From Erodium maritimum (Eukaryota; Streptophyta; Magnoliopsida; Geraniales; Geraniaceae): a DNA stretch of 64,000 nt. Both the position numbers and the translations under genes were made by a program. Of the stretch, positions 35,835 through 47,578 are shown one piece after another; the stretch's first letter is position 1, and each line of letters opens with the position of its first letter. The notes below the pieces were generated by a model. The model was not told where the DNA came from. It did not search any database and saw only the letters and a list, made by a program, of their open reading frames with translations. The stretch spans positions 58,456,012 to 58,520,011 of the forward strand of contig OY997590.1 in the NCBI GenBank assembly GCA_963921825.1. The letters run 5' to 3'.

Positions 35835-36840
35835 CTACAAAGTCGAGTCATGATGGCGGTCACTAGACCCACCAGAGGTGCCAGAGAACCATGAAGAACT
35901 TAATTTGTCCTGAACCCACTTAAGGGTCATCAGAACTGAATCTAAGGGCTCAAGCCTAGCATCTACCCTATCAAATCGAGCATTCGTCTCCCGGAATCCC
36001 TTGCGCACTTCCTCTTGAAGTGCTGTAATCTGGGCCATCAAGGCACTATGCCTATCATCCCCTTCCTCCTGGGGTCTTGGCCTGTCTGGTACTCCTGCCA
36101 TTAAAGCTTCTGTTCTGATGATTATCCCATCCACATAGGAAACTTGGTGGAAGAGAGGTGCCTTAGTCGGCTCGTTCCACATCCCCAAAGTTTGGGCCAA
36201 TTGGGTGACAAGGGGTCCACATCCAATCTTTCCCTCTCTTCTCGTGGTCACCCTTGTGAGGTAGTCTAACACCATGCGCTCAAGTGGCGCACGAATCCCC
36301 CGATCAAAACAGTAGACAACCTCGATCTCCCTGCGGTTGAGAGCATTTAAACCCTCCCCTCTTCGACATATGGAGTACGCGAGCGCCCGATGTAAGTACC
36401 GGAGGATGGGGGTCTTAACCCGTTTGGCAGTTGTATTCTTCCCCATCCCGAGCTCTGGATCCAGAAAAATCTTGGCCCACATTTCTCCAATACTGGGGGT
36501 TCTAGGTATTACTCCTACCCGAGGAGTGAACCCACAAGCTACCCCAAATTCTTCCTGAGTGAGTTGAAACTGCTTCCCACAAATGCGAAAGCGGATGCGT
36601 AGAGGAGATGGCATGTTGAATGATGAAAGGAATTCTAATGTCAGGTTCATGTACGTGAGAGGCTGCCACTATGCAAATTCTGACCACCCAAACGCTTCGA
36701 TCCCAGCAAAAAATTCAGCACTACTATGCAGAGTATCCTCCATAAAGCCTGCATCTACGAATCGGTTTTTAAAAATTCTAGCGTTTCAAACTCACATAAT
36801 GCAGCAGCACAGTCAGAATCAGTAAAATTTAAACAGGGTT
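35835..36840 (-). pseudogene. Athila-type downstream ORF (env-position)
   Basis: A 271-codon frame (36650-35835) resembles the plant ATHILA ORF family. It has RFRICGKQFQLTQEEFGVACG, about 20 residues in, then HRALAYSICRRGEG and FDRGIRAPLERMVLDY. A C-terminal tail may form a coiled coil (HSALMAQITALQEEVRKGF). It lies where some Athila elements carry an env-like gene. I see no signal peptide or clear membrane segment, so a true envelope role is not supported. The same frame continues upstream past a TAG at 36669-36671 (EFFAGIEAFGWSEFA before it), so the present start is probably not original. Function is unknown. Confidence 0.75.
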
Positions 36841-37824
36841 CATTCGGGGTACCGCAACTGGAGTTAGGTTCCCGCTCTCTTCGCCGAGAAGGGACATTGC
36901 TTGAGGCAGCTTGAGGATTGAGGCTCACGAGGGCTCGCTATTCACTTTGTTCCGGCGCTGGAGTGCTCGATCCGGTTTGGTCGTGTGTGAGCTTCTTTTT
37001 GGACACATATACCTTGGGCATAGCTACTGACCAGGGAGGACTGGAGCTGCGGCGGGTTGAAGCGTAGACCGGAGCTGGAACCGCGGCAGTTTGGAGTGCA
37101 GACCCGGAGCTGGAGCCGCGGCGGTTTGGCGACCAGACGGCTCGTGGAGGTGCGGCGGGTCGGCAGGCCGAGAACAGGCCGAAGAGCGGCTCGGTGTTCT
37201 TCAGTGGAGCACGGCGTTCCGGCGAGCGGCGACCTTCAGGAGCTTGGGGATGGTGTTGGGGTTGAGGAGAGATGAAGGTTGGGGTGGGGTGCTTGGGGAA
37301 GAAGAGAAGAATCGGGAATGGAGGGATAAGGTTAGGTCTGATTTAAGTGAGGGTTGAGTTGATTGGGACGGTTTGGCAGACGGGTTGGGCCAGGAGGTGC
37401 TGCGGGTTGGGTCACGGGCCGCGGCCCAGACCGTCCTCCCTCTCTGTCTTGCTAAAGATCCGCCCAGGGTCTGCCCTTGGAACCGCAGCGGGCTGAGCGA
37501 CAAGACGGTGGTCTAGACCGGCGCGCTTATCTGCCCTGCTAAAGCCTCGCCCCCTGTCCGTTGTTGAAGCCGCAGCGGGCTGGACAGTAGTCCGTCTCCC
37601 AGGCCGCCGTACCTCTCTGTTCTGGTAAAGCTTGGCTTGTGGTCCGCTAGCGAAACCCTCCCGATGACTTGCTCCATAATCCTCTTCTAATTTCCGAGCT
37701 CTCTGCATCGAAACATATGAAAATTTAAAAACACGAAATGTAACCTTATTCATACATACACAAATTTCGGGGTGCCTCCCGAATAGCGCCTTTGTTTAAA
37801 GTCGTTGGCTCGACTTGTTAGACC
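36841..37824 (-). other. B spacer with GC-rich repeats
   Basis: This is the non-coding region between integrase and the Athila ORF. 37025-37200 contains repeats around GGAGCTGGAGCCGCGGCGG. 37418-37640 carries three degenerate copies of a motif containing TTGCTAAAG and GCCGCGGCCC, which is the reverse complement of a motif in B's LTR. Open frames here are repeat by-products. Confidence 0.7.
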
Positions 37825-39197
37825 CTAGATATCGGGTCCCGGCTCATTCAAGAGGAAAACTTCCTCTACTCCTACTAATCCTCCATGGTAATGTTTGACT
37901 CTCTTTCCATTCACCAAGAACGGGTCCTGATCGCCATTGGTGATCTCAACTGCTCCTTTTGAAAGGACTCGAGTCACTGTATATGGACCACTCCACTTTG
38001 ACACCAGCTTGCCCGGGTAGAGCTTCAATCTCGAGTTGTACAGCAAGACTTTATCTCCTTCTTTGAACACCCTCATCTCAATGCGTCCGTCATGATACCA
38101 TTTTACTCTCTCCTTGTATAGCTTCGAATTGTGGTATGCTTGATGTCGAAACTCGTCCAGCACATTCAACTGCAACAACCTGTTCTCACCACAAACTCGG
38201 GCATCGAAGTTAAGAAACTTAATAGCCCAATAGGCTTTATACTCTAATTCCACAGGTAGGTGACATGATTTACCAAAAACCAGCCTATAAGGTGAACAAC
38301 CAATAGGTGTTTTAAATGCAGTTCTATAAGCCCAAAGAGCATTATCAAGCTTGGTAGACCAGTCTTTCCTAGATGAATGACTGTCTTTTCTAGGATGCTC
38401 TTTAACTCCCTATTGGTCACTTCTACTTGACCACTGGTTTGGGGGTGATAAGGGGTAGCGAGTCTATGGTGGACACCATAACTACCTAGCAGCTTCCAAA
38501 AGTGTTTGTTGCAAAAATGTTTGCCACCATCACTAATGATCGCCCTAGGAGTACCAAACCGGGAAAAAATATGTTTCTTCAGAAATGCACAAACCGGTTT
38601 GTGGTCATTAGTGGGCAAGGCCACTGCCTCTGCCCACTTAGACATATAGTCCACAACTAATAAAATGTACTCATTATTATGGGACTTTGGAAAGGGTCCC
38701 ATAAAATCAATCCCCCACAAATCAAACACTTCCACCTCAATGGTGATGTTCATGGGCATTTCGTGTTTCTTGGAAATATTACCTGTTCGCTGACACTTAT
38801 CACGGTTCTCAGCATAAAAATGAGCGTCATGAAAAAGAGTAGGCCAGTAAAAACCGGATTCCAACACCTTGCTCGCTGTCCTTGTGCCACCGAAATGCCC
38901 TCCAACTTCACCTCCATGACAGTGGTAGAAAATGCTATGCATGTCCGAGTCTGGAATACACCTCCTGATCATCTGATCTGCACATATCTTAAACAAAAGA
39001 GGATCATCCCAAAAATAACTCTTAACATCATGCAAAAATTTCTTCTTTTGATGTGAGTTGAGACCGTCAGGCATCTCCCCAGAGGCCAAATAATTTGCAA
39101 TGTGTGCAAACCATGGTGCCTTCTGGTTCTCTACCCGAAACAAGTGCTCATTGAGAAATTCCTCCCTGAGGTTGTCCAATACCTTCAATGTAATCAA
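37825..39197 (-). pseudogene. B integrase, frameshifted
   Basis: Frame 39197-38244 carries [10 protein letters not shown], the zinc-binding region ([13 protein letters not shown], then CQRTGN; one Cys of the usual CxxC appears lost) and the core. The core has [20 protein letters not shown] and [17 protein letters not shown], so the DDE set is present. A frameshift near 38330 moves the C-terminal part into 38253-37825 ([12 protein letters not shown]). It follows directly on gag; the region that should encode protease, RT and RNase H is absent. Confidence 0.88.
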
Positions 39198-40243
39198 TGG
39201 GATCTATGAGTGAAGGTACATGCATGGCATCCAACTTTCTTGTCACACTCTGCACAATCTGGTCCACCACTTTGTCCATTGAGGAAGACTCCACTACATT
39301 GACCGTCCCCTTAGTTCCTGCACCTCTTCTGCTGGACTGCCAGACTCTATTAGAAGCCATGAGGTTCAAGAGAGACACGTTGTTCTCTGGACTCAATTTC
39401 ACAAAAGACCCTCCAGCTGCTGAATCTAACTGACCTTGACTGACTTCATTCAGACTAGAGTAGAAAGTCTGTAGTTGCACTCATAGTGGTTGCCCATGAT
39501 GTGGACACTGCCTCAGCAAATCAGAGAACCTTTCCCATGCATCCACCAATGTCTCATCACCTTGTTGGGAAAAGGTGTTAATGTCTGCCCTCAGCTTTAT
39601 TGTCTTCTTAGGTGGGACGAATTGGTTCATAAAAGCATCCACTAACTGGTCCCATGTTGTGATGCTCCTAGTGGGCATCTCACATAGCCACTTACTTGCT
39701 TTATCCTTCAATGAGAAGGGAAAAAGCCGAAGGCGCACTGCATCACTCGACACTCCATTATACCTGAATGTGTCACACAGCTCGAGAAACGTTGTTAAGT
39801 GTTCCAACGGATCCTCGTGTGCATTCCCATGGAATGGGTCACCTCTCACTAGGTTGATAACTGATGTCTTGATCTCAAATGTCGGGTTCGTGACTGGTGG
39901 TGCGACAATGCTGCCTTATATGCCTCGGAGAGATGGAGTTCCATGCTCCATCAATGCCCTTTGCCTTGGTGGTTCTTCCGGAGCAAAACAGTGGGTTAAA
40001 ACCCGGAGGAACCCGATTCTGCTCCCTAATTGGGTTTTCATTCCTTGGCTGGATAGCTTCCCTTTGAATGTCATCCCGGTTATCTTCATTGTCTGAGTGA
40101 TGACTCGAACCAGAATGATGACTTGAAGCGGAGTGATGACTCATAGCTTGCTTCCCTTGACGCTTCGCAATCCGAGCGTGTCTCTCCACCTCTGAAATAT
40201 CTGTAATCAACAAACTCGGAGAGGGGTGAGACTGCAATTTCAT
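39148..40243 (-). pseudogene. gag: B gag, frameshifted and interrupted
   Basis: The N-terminus starts near 40243. After a frameshift near 39910 the conserved retrotransposon gag core follows (39849-39481: GDPFHGNAHEDPLEHL, RLFPFSLKDKASKWL, DETLVDAWERF). A TGA at 39481-39483 is followed by the in-frame continuation to 39148 (QLQTFYSSLNEV). Its end overlaps the start of the integrase frame at 39148-39197, which marks an internal deletion junction. Confidence 0.85.
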
Positions 40244-40327
40244 ACACAAAAGTAAATTAAGTAAAATAAATTGAAAATGAAATAGTCTTAATACGAATTA
40301 TAAACGTATCAGAGATGCCTTAGTTGC

Positions 40328-40345
40328 TCCCCGGCAACGGCACCA
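40328..40345 (-). other. Primer-binding site of B (tRNA-Asp)
   Basis: The complement TGGTGCCGTTGCCGGGGA matches the 3' end of plant tRNA-Asp with one mismatch (T for C at the fourth position). This is the usual Athila primer. It lies 6 nt from the LTR edge. Confidence 0.87.
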
Positions 40346-40351
40346 TTAACT

Positions 40352-40817
40352 TGACACTCTGAGAATCAACCCTCAGAATGGTACGACAAGCGTACCGTTC
40401 GTCAAGTAGCATTCGGGTTTTAAGTCCGAGATATCGTACCCAAGGGAGCAATTAGGAAAACACTTTAGTTAATTAATCCGATAATCAAGCTATTCCTATA
40501 CTGGTGATTGGTTTGGTTTTGTAAAATGTAAATTCATGCAAGTAACGAGATTATGTAAATGATCTGAAAATAAGCACAAAGTCACAGGATTGTAAGTCAG
40601 AGATAAAAGGCGATCTAGGACTTTAACGGGATTCGAATGCGATGAACAACTTAACGGGATTCGGTATACATTTGCAACTACTACTATTCCAATGGCAACG
40701 GGAATTCTCTCAATATAGTCCTAACCATCTCTCGATCGTATTAGGACCCTAACATACGCAGTCCACCTAATTATCTCAAATCTAGGTGTAGAAAGGTATA
40801 TAGCACTACGATTTATG
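40352..40817 (-). mobile_element. B 5' LTR, inner part
   Basis: It starts with TGACACTCTGAG in + coordinates and matches 23982-24446 closely. It is interrupted by element F at 40818 and continues at 49267. Confidence 0.92.
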
Positions 40818-42505
40818 TGTTAGTCTTAGTGCCCGTAGTTCAATCCTAAATGTCCAAATGTATATATCATCGTTAGCAATAAAATTAAAGCGGCTTTATA
40901 TTACTTATGTGTTGGAGTAATATATCGATGTGTGCTCTGATCTATGCCCACCATGCGAATAGAACCATAGATCGAGATAGATCACACTCGATGGGTCCCT
41001 AGTCAACAAAGCTTCACTAGAAGCGACTAGTATGAAAGATGGCTCTTTATGGCTTACGTTCTGTTAGTCATTGGAATGGGATTTCGGAGTCTGATCATAG
41101 ATATCATGTGGGACATGATATTGGACGACCCGCCCTGAATATGTGCCATAGATTAAGTCATGAACATATTCAGTGTTGTAGCTTGTCATGTATCCTTAGA
41201 CCAAGGAGTCTTTGTGATCGCTATGTAGTCAACAACTGAGTTTGACCTGAGCCTAACGTTGTCCGTAACAGAGCTTCCATAACGGCCAGGATTGGCTTGG
41301 GGACGGGCTACATGAGTGACACGAAAGACGGCTAAGGGATTTATCCCTCATACTAAGGTATGGGAAAGATATCGGTTCTCGGCCACTTGATCGAGAGTGA
41401 CTGGAAGAATAGCATGGCCATGCACATGATACTAGGTATCATATCTTCAGTCATCTCACATATCAAGGAACGGTGATTGAGAATAATAAGGATGACGGCT
41501 CTATGCCTTATCTCAATCAGGATATCGGAGATAAAAGGATAATGACAGGGACGACGGAAAGGTTAGAATCGACAGGGTCGATTCGTTATGTAGTGTCAGG
41601 CAATACTAAAGTCTCGTTAGTTGCCACTTAAATAGGATCAAGTAAAATGGGATTTTACGTTGATCTATTGACATGCATAAACCTAAGGGTCACACCGGAG
41701 GATGAAACTCATTGACACATTTATGGAGAATGGCCAAAAGGGAGTTGTCTCGGGACATGACCAAAACTGGGTTTTGGGTCATGTGCCCGTAAGTGAATAG
41801 GACTTCACAGATCGAGACGAGGCTTGGAGTCTTGGGATTGATCGCGTCGGATAATGTTGGACATTTCCGGTATGGAAGGCATGGAGGCGATGAGCGAATC
41901 ACGGGACCTCGTTGGAAATGGACACGGGCCATGTTCCAAGAGGCCCATGAAAGGCCCATGCTACCAAGGCCCATGCAACTAATTAATCAAGTCTTGATTA
42001 ATTAGTACTAAGTAAGCAAGACAAGGATTAAGGTGTTGGTGATTCACCACCTAACCCAATCTTGTCTTGCCATACTTTGTCCTATTTACACCTTACTTGA
42101 CACCATACTTGTCCCATGCCTTTAGTTGGACAAGTATGGGTTTTGTTATGTTTAAGTCATCTTTTTTCAACATAACAAACACTAGACAAGAATAGGAAAC
42201 ACATTTTCTCTCCCTCTTCCATGGCCATTTCGGGTTTGGCTAGTTTCCTCCTCCATTTTTGTGTTCTTGAGTCCTCAAAGAGAAGAACTACGTGGCTTTG
42301 ATTCCCATGTGGATACGTAGGCGTCTTGGAGACTCAAGCCAATCATTCGTTAACCGGTGTTCTTGTTTTGGTAAGAACTAGTGCTGAATTTTTCTCTTGT
42401 TAATCCATTCTTTGTTAGTTGTTTCATGGTTTTAATTGTCTCTTGGTTTTCATTGATTTTCCGCTGCGAGTTGGTTCATCTCCAACCCTACCTCGAGACC
42501 CAACA
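40818..42505 (+). mobile_element. F 5' LTR
   Basis: This is a full-length LTR. It contains at least twelve inverted repeats with arms of 7 bp or more, listed under the findings, among them a 14-bp-arm palindrome at 41978-42006 and a 12-bp-arm hairpin at 42103-42139. A TATA-like CTTAAATAGG lies near 41627. Confidence 0.94.
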
Positions 42506-42506
42506 G

Positions 42507-42518
42507 TGGTATCAGAGC
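42507..42518 (+). other. Primer-binding site of F
   Basis: TGGTATCAGAGC lies one nucleotide after the LTR. Confidence 0.93.
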
Positions 42519-44061
42519 CGTGCTACCTTCGGGATTCACAAGACGGTGTTCAAAGTTTCGGTTTTGCTTGAAAGTTTCGTTTTTGGCATGTTGTTTTGCT
42601 AAATTGTTTGATAACATGTTTTAAATTATTGTTTATGGATTTAATGCATGTAAAATGAATTTTTGAAAATTATTTCAAATCTGGAAATTTTGAAAAAGAT
42701 TTGATTTTTCGGGTCTCGGGAGCGGGACTCTCGGGGAGCCGAAACCGGGACCGAACGGGGCTCCGTTGGACGGAGCTAGGCCAAGGATGACCATTGGATG
42801 GTTGATATTCCAAGGCTAAACCGTTTTGTTAGTTATGACGAGTTTGGAACCGTCATGACGAACTCGAAGATCAAATGTTCAAAAGTTTCATTTTTGAACG
42901 GTTTCGATAAACCGAGCATCAAAAAATTTCGAAACTTGGCTATTAATTAAAACCGGAAAATCACATGATGTTTGATAACATGCTTGTTTGATAACACGAT
43001 GTGTGATGTGATGTTGGCATGGTGTACATAATAGCCCCGAGCTCAATTTAATTATTTATCGCTTTTCACGGCCTGCGAGCCGTTAGAGGTAACGTGTAAT
43101 TATTCTTTCAAGGTGTGGTCGTCGAACCACTTGTTTGTAATATTTATTTATTCCCGACCTGCGAGTCGTGTATTAAATTGTAATATTTTACTCAAGATGA
43201 AGAAAGGGCGAAAAGGTCATTTGGTGGCTTTTCGGGTGTTGGCATCGGCTTGGAGTCGGTGGAGCTCAAGAAGCTAGTGGGAGTTAGTTTAGGGGGCTAT
43301 TATGTGCACATTTATCGCTTTATGCTTGGTTTAGTTTATGCATGATTAATTCTATGTGCTTTAGAATTGCATGCCTAACTTTATTTACCGAGCATATCAC
43401 CTCACATGCAAAGATAAAATTGGAATTTTAATCCTTGTGTGTGAACCCTTAGAACCGTCATTGCATTGGATGTAGTTGACGGGTTCAAAGGAAGAATTAC
43501 ATTGGATGTAATTTGAGGCATCATTGCATTTGGAATGTAGTTGATGTGCTCATCGCATCTAGGATGTGCCAAAGTTTTGAACACAACTGGACAAGTAAAA
43601 GCGGGTCATGTCCGATACCTCCCAATCATCAACACCTTACTACCTCCCCGTCCTATGGGTGTCGTGCGCATTAGCGGAGCATCCATGGGAAAGCGGGGTA
43701 GTAGGTTTGGACGACATATGTGGGTGTCGTGCGCATTAGCGGAGCACCTACATAGTGACGAGCCATAGTTGAAAATTGGTGGACCCGACTACGATTCTTA
43801 GCCTGAGGTTGAGCTAGGGTAACAGATAGGGTAAGTCGTGTACATAAGTACATACCCTAGCCAGGAGTCACATTGGATGTGATTGGATGGATTCCTACCT
43901 ACATAGCTCGATTAAGTGGTGAGCATTAGTTCAGCTTAATCGAGTGAATCAAGGATCTTGGTTTCAGATTCTAAAGGTTTAGAATTGATTGTTGGTGTTT
44001 AAGCTTGATCTTCATAAAATTTATTCAGTTTACTGATTGAATTTTATCTGTTGTAGATCAA
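42519..44061 (+). other. F untranslated leader
   Basis: This is a non-coding leader with a GTTCAAAA/TTTTGAAC hairpin (42877-42899) and an AATTACAT/ATGTAATT hairpin with loop TGG (43495-43513). It also has the duplicated GTGCGCATTAGCGGAGCA block. No gene is seen. Confidence 0.75.
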
Positions 44062-44771
44062 ATGGCAAATTCAGCGAACATTAATAGTTTGTCATTAAAA
44101 ACCATTCTTGACAGGGTCAAGCTAAATGGGACAAACTATTTGGACTGGTACAGAATTTTTGAGGATAGTCCTCAAGTCTGAACGCAAAGAATATGTCCTT
44201 GACAAGGCTGTCTCTAAGACCATATCAGAGTTACATGAAGTGTCATCAGCTGCTGAGAAGAATATCTCAGGGATCTGGGATCCAAGGATATTCTGATGGT
44301 CAACAAGGGAATTGGAAGTGGCAAGGGCTGGGCCCATGCGCACTTGGCAGGAAAGATGAGACACTTGAGAATGTCTGCTTCTACTGCCAACAGCCTGGTC
44401 ATTGGAACCGGGATTACAGGAAGTTCACGGCTGATCTGAAGAAGGGCAGTGGGACTGCGCCTTCATCAAATAGCCTGGATGATCTGAAGAAGGGCAGTAG
44501 GACTGCGCCTTCATCAGGAAACCTGGATGATCTAAGGAAGGGCGGTGGGACCGTGCCTTCATTCGGTATTAACTCTATAGAGCTACATCTCTCTACTTCC
44601 AAAGATTCATGGGTATTAGATACCATGACTGAATCTCACACATGCACTAATATATGGTGGCTGAAAGTAGGAGAGATTTGGAAAGCACGAAATGGACCTC
44701 AGAGTTGTGGCAACTGCTGTAGGATCCATGAGTCTTGCTTTGCCAAGAGGCATTGTCTTAGTATTGTATAA
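44062..44771 (+). pseudogene. gag: F gag-protease remnant
   Basis: An extra T in AGAATTTTTGAGG near 44156 cuts the gag N-terminus to 39 codons (44062-44181), a lesion private to F. The second frame (44193-44771) has the same knuckle lacking its last Cys, the three 16-residue repeats and the DTM protease site. Confidence 0.87.
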
Positions 44772-45928
44772 TGTATATTGCATACCTACTCTTAGTAGGA
44801 ATATTATATCTGTATCCGTGTTTGACAAGGAAGGATATAATGTTAATATTGGAAATGGAGTTTTCAATGTTCTATGCAATGATATGTTTTATACCAGTAC
44901 TGACATGGTTGGAGGATTGTACATATTAGATATGGGTAACAATGCCTCAAGTTCTATATATTCCGTTAATACCAAGAGGTCTAAATCCAACGATTTAAAC
45001 CTAACTCTGTTATGGTACTGTCATTTGGGTTGCATAAACAAGAAGCGCCTATCAGCACTTCAGAAGTGCGGGCTTTCAGGTTCATTCGAATTCCATTCGA
45101 TCGATAGGTGCAAGGTTTGTTTGATGGGCAAAATGACTAAAGTGCCCTTTATCGATCGCGATGAAAGGGCGGGTGAATTATTGGGGCTGATACACTCGAA
45201 TGTGTGTAGACCAATAAGTTCACTTGCCAGGAGGGGTTTTAGCTACTTTATCACATTTACTGATGATTACAGTAAATATGGTTATGTCTATTCGGTGAGA
45301 CATAAGTCTGAAGCTTTTGATAAATTCAAAGAGTTTAAGACTATAGTAGAAAACCAGCTCGACAAAGGTATTAAGGCACTTCGATTGGATCGAGGTGGAA
45401 AATACTTGACCACAGAGTTATTAGATCATCTAAAAGAGAATGTGATCCTTTTGAAATGGACTCCTCCTAGGTCACTGTAGTTGAAAGGTGTAGCCAAACG
45501 GAGAAATCGGACATTGTTAGACAATGGTCTGTTCCATGATTAGTTGGACTGATCTCCCAATCTCTTTTAGGGGTTTTGCTCTAGAGACGACCGCATTCAT
45601 AGTGAATCGGGCTTCGACGAATGGTGTGGAATGGACACCATTTTAAAAATGGTACGGGATGATGCCCGCTTTGTCCTTCCTAAAGATTTGTGGTTGCGAG
45701 GCTTATGTGAAACATTTGGTTTCGACTAAGCTCGAACCAAGATCTGAGATATGCACCTTCGTGTGGTATCCCAAAGCAACAAGGGGATACTATTTCTACA
45801 ATCCCAGTGAGAACATGGTGTTCGTCGCTTGGGGTGGGGTCTTTATGGAAAAGAAGTTTTGTTTCCAAAGACGTCATTGGGAGGACTGTGCATCTCGAAG
45901 AAATTCAGGATGGTATAGATCTGTCTAA
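44692..45928 (+). pseudogene. F integrase, broken
   Basis: It has the same layout as E: 44692-45480 (LLWYCHLG, CKVCLMGK, FITFTDDYSKYGYVY), then a degraded segment, then 45659-45928 (FLKICGCEAYVKHL). The second half of the catalytic core is missing. Confidence 0.87.
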
Positions 45929-46016
45929 ACCAATTGGCAACCCAGTAGAAAGGAGCCAGAGATTGTCGTAGAGTAAGAACCAATTCCTGTTACAATTCCG
46001 GAAGGTCCAAGGCGAT

Positions 46017-46991
46017 TTGAAAGGATCAATCTTCCACCTCCAAGATATGGTATCCGGAGGTGACAATGAAGTCATGGTGGATCACGATGATCCAGCCACC
46101 TTTCAGGAAGTCGTGGATGGGCCCAACTCCGAGTTATGGCTGGGAGCCATGAGGGAGGAAATGCAATCCATGTCGGACAACCGAGTCTGGGAACCGGTTG
46201 ATCCCATCAATGGTGTGAGGACCATAGGATGCAAATGGATCTTCAAGGTGAAGTTTGACATGGACGGCAACCCTCTGACCTACAAAGCTCAACTGGTGGC
46301 GAAAGGTTATAGGCAGATCCAATGGATTGACTATGAGGAAACCTTCTCCTTAGTGGCTATGGTCAAAATCGATCCAAATTCTTCTTGACATAATTACGAG
46401 ATATGGCAAGTGGATGTCAAAACCGCTTTCCTAAATGGAAATTTGACTGAGTACGTTTGTATGTCTCGGCCCAAAGGTTTTGACGATCCGAAGAATAAAG
46501 GAAAGATTTATAAGTTGTTGAAATCCATTTATGGATTGAAACGAACTTCTCGGAGTTGGATCCTTCGTTTTGATGAAGCTGTAATTGGATTTGGCTTAAT
46601 CAAGAACGAGGATGAATCTTGCGTTTATAAGAAGGCTAGTGGGAGCAATATTACCTTTCTGGTTCTCATTGAAAACGACATCCCAACCTTGCACGAGACT
46701 AAAGCTTGGTTGAGGAAGTGTTTTTCAATAAAGGACTTAGGCGATGCTTCTCATATCTTAAGGATTAAGATATGTAGAGATCGCACCAAGAGGGTCTTGG
46801 ATTTAAGTCAGGGAACCTATGTGAACAAGGCATTGAGTAGGTTCTTAATGCTCGATTCAAAGAAAGGACTCTTACCCACTAGTCATGGCATTCATCTCAG
46901 CAAGACTCAGTGTCCTAAGACACCTGATGAGCTGAAAAGGATGATGAGAATCCTATGCGCCTGGGGGCAGGATCGATCATATATGCCATGA
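46017..46991 (+). pseudogene. pol: F reverse transcriptase, catalytic box deleted
   Basis: The frames are 46017-46388 and 46410-46991. F has a private 13-bp deletion just after 46388, apparently between two CATAA repeats. FLVL is joined directly to IENDIP, as in the siblings. Confidence 0.9.
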
Positions 46992-47155
46992 CATGTATGA
47001 GACTAGACGTCTCGTAAGCCTTATGTTGTACCAGTAGACATCATTCTAACCCGGGGGAAAGATGATGCTGAACTAGTCGTCGAAGGATGAGTAGACGCTA
47101 GTTTTCCAAGACAAATCCAGATGACTTTAGAAGTCAATCAGGATATGTGTTTACG

Positions 47156-47427
47156 CTGAATGGCAGAGCTTTAGCTGGGAAAGCGTATAGCAAGATACCA
47201 TTACCGAATCTACGACAGAGGCCAAGTACATGGATGCTGCAGAGGCAGCTAAGGAGGCTATGTGGATTTGGAAATTCATGGCAGGGCTGGGTGTAATTAA
47301 AAACCCATCCAGCCCGGTGAATCCATCTTGCGACAACACAAGGGCCATTGCGCAAGCTAAAAGCCTAGATCGTATAACAAATCCAAACATGTACTGCGGC
47401 GTATCCACCTCATCAGATAAATACTGA
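47156..47427 (+). pseudogene. F RNase H remnant
   Basis: It is like E, with MDAAEAAKEAMWIWKF and SCDNTRAIAQAKS. No complete domain is present. Confidence 0.8.
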
Positions 47428-47562
47428 ACTAAGGTGAAGTGAAGATAACCGATATTGCAACAGATGATAACATAGCCAACCCTTTGACTAAGGCAGTGTC
47501 ACTGCCTGAACATGTTAGACATGTAAAGTCGATGGGGACATATTGGAGTTTAGATTGGAACT

Positions 47563-47578
47563 AGGGCAAGTGGGAGAT
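47563..47578 (+). other. Polypurine tract of F
   Basis: AGGGCAAGTGGGAGAT lies next to the 3' LTR. Confidence 0.88.

Noticed and set aside
35835..36650. 271-codon frame as a host gene
   Set aside because: It lies at the expected place inside Athila-like element B, in the same orientation, and resembles the plant ATHILA ORF family.
37057..37357. Arg- and Gly-rich frames in GC-rich sequence
   Set aside because: They arise from degenerate GC-rich repeats and several overlap on both strands; there is no domain.
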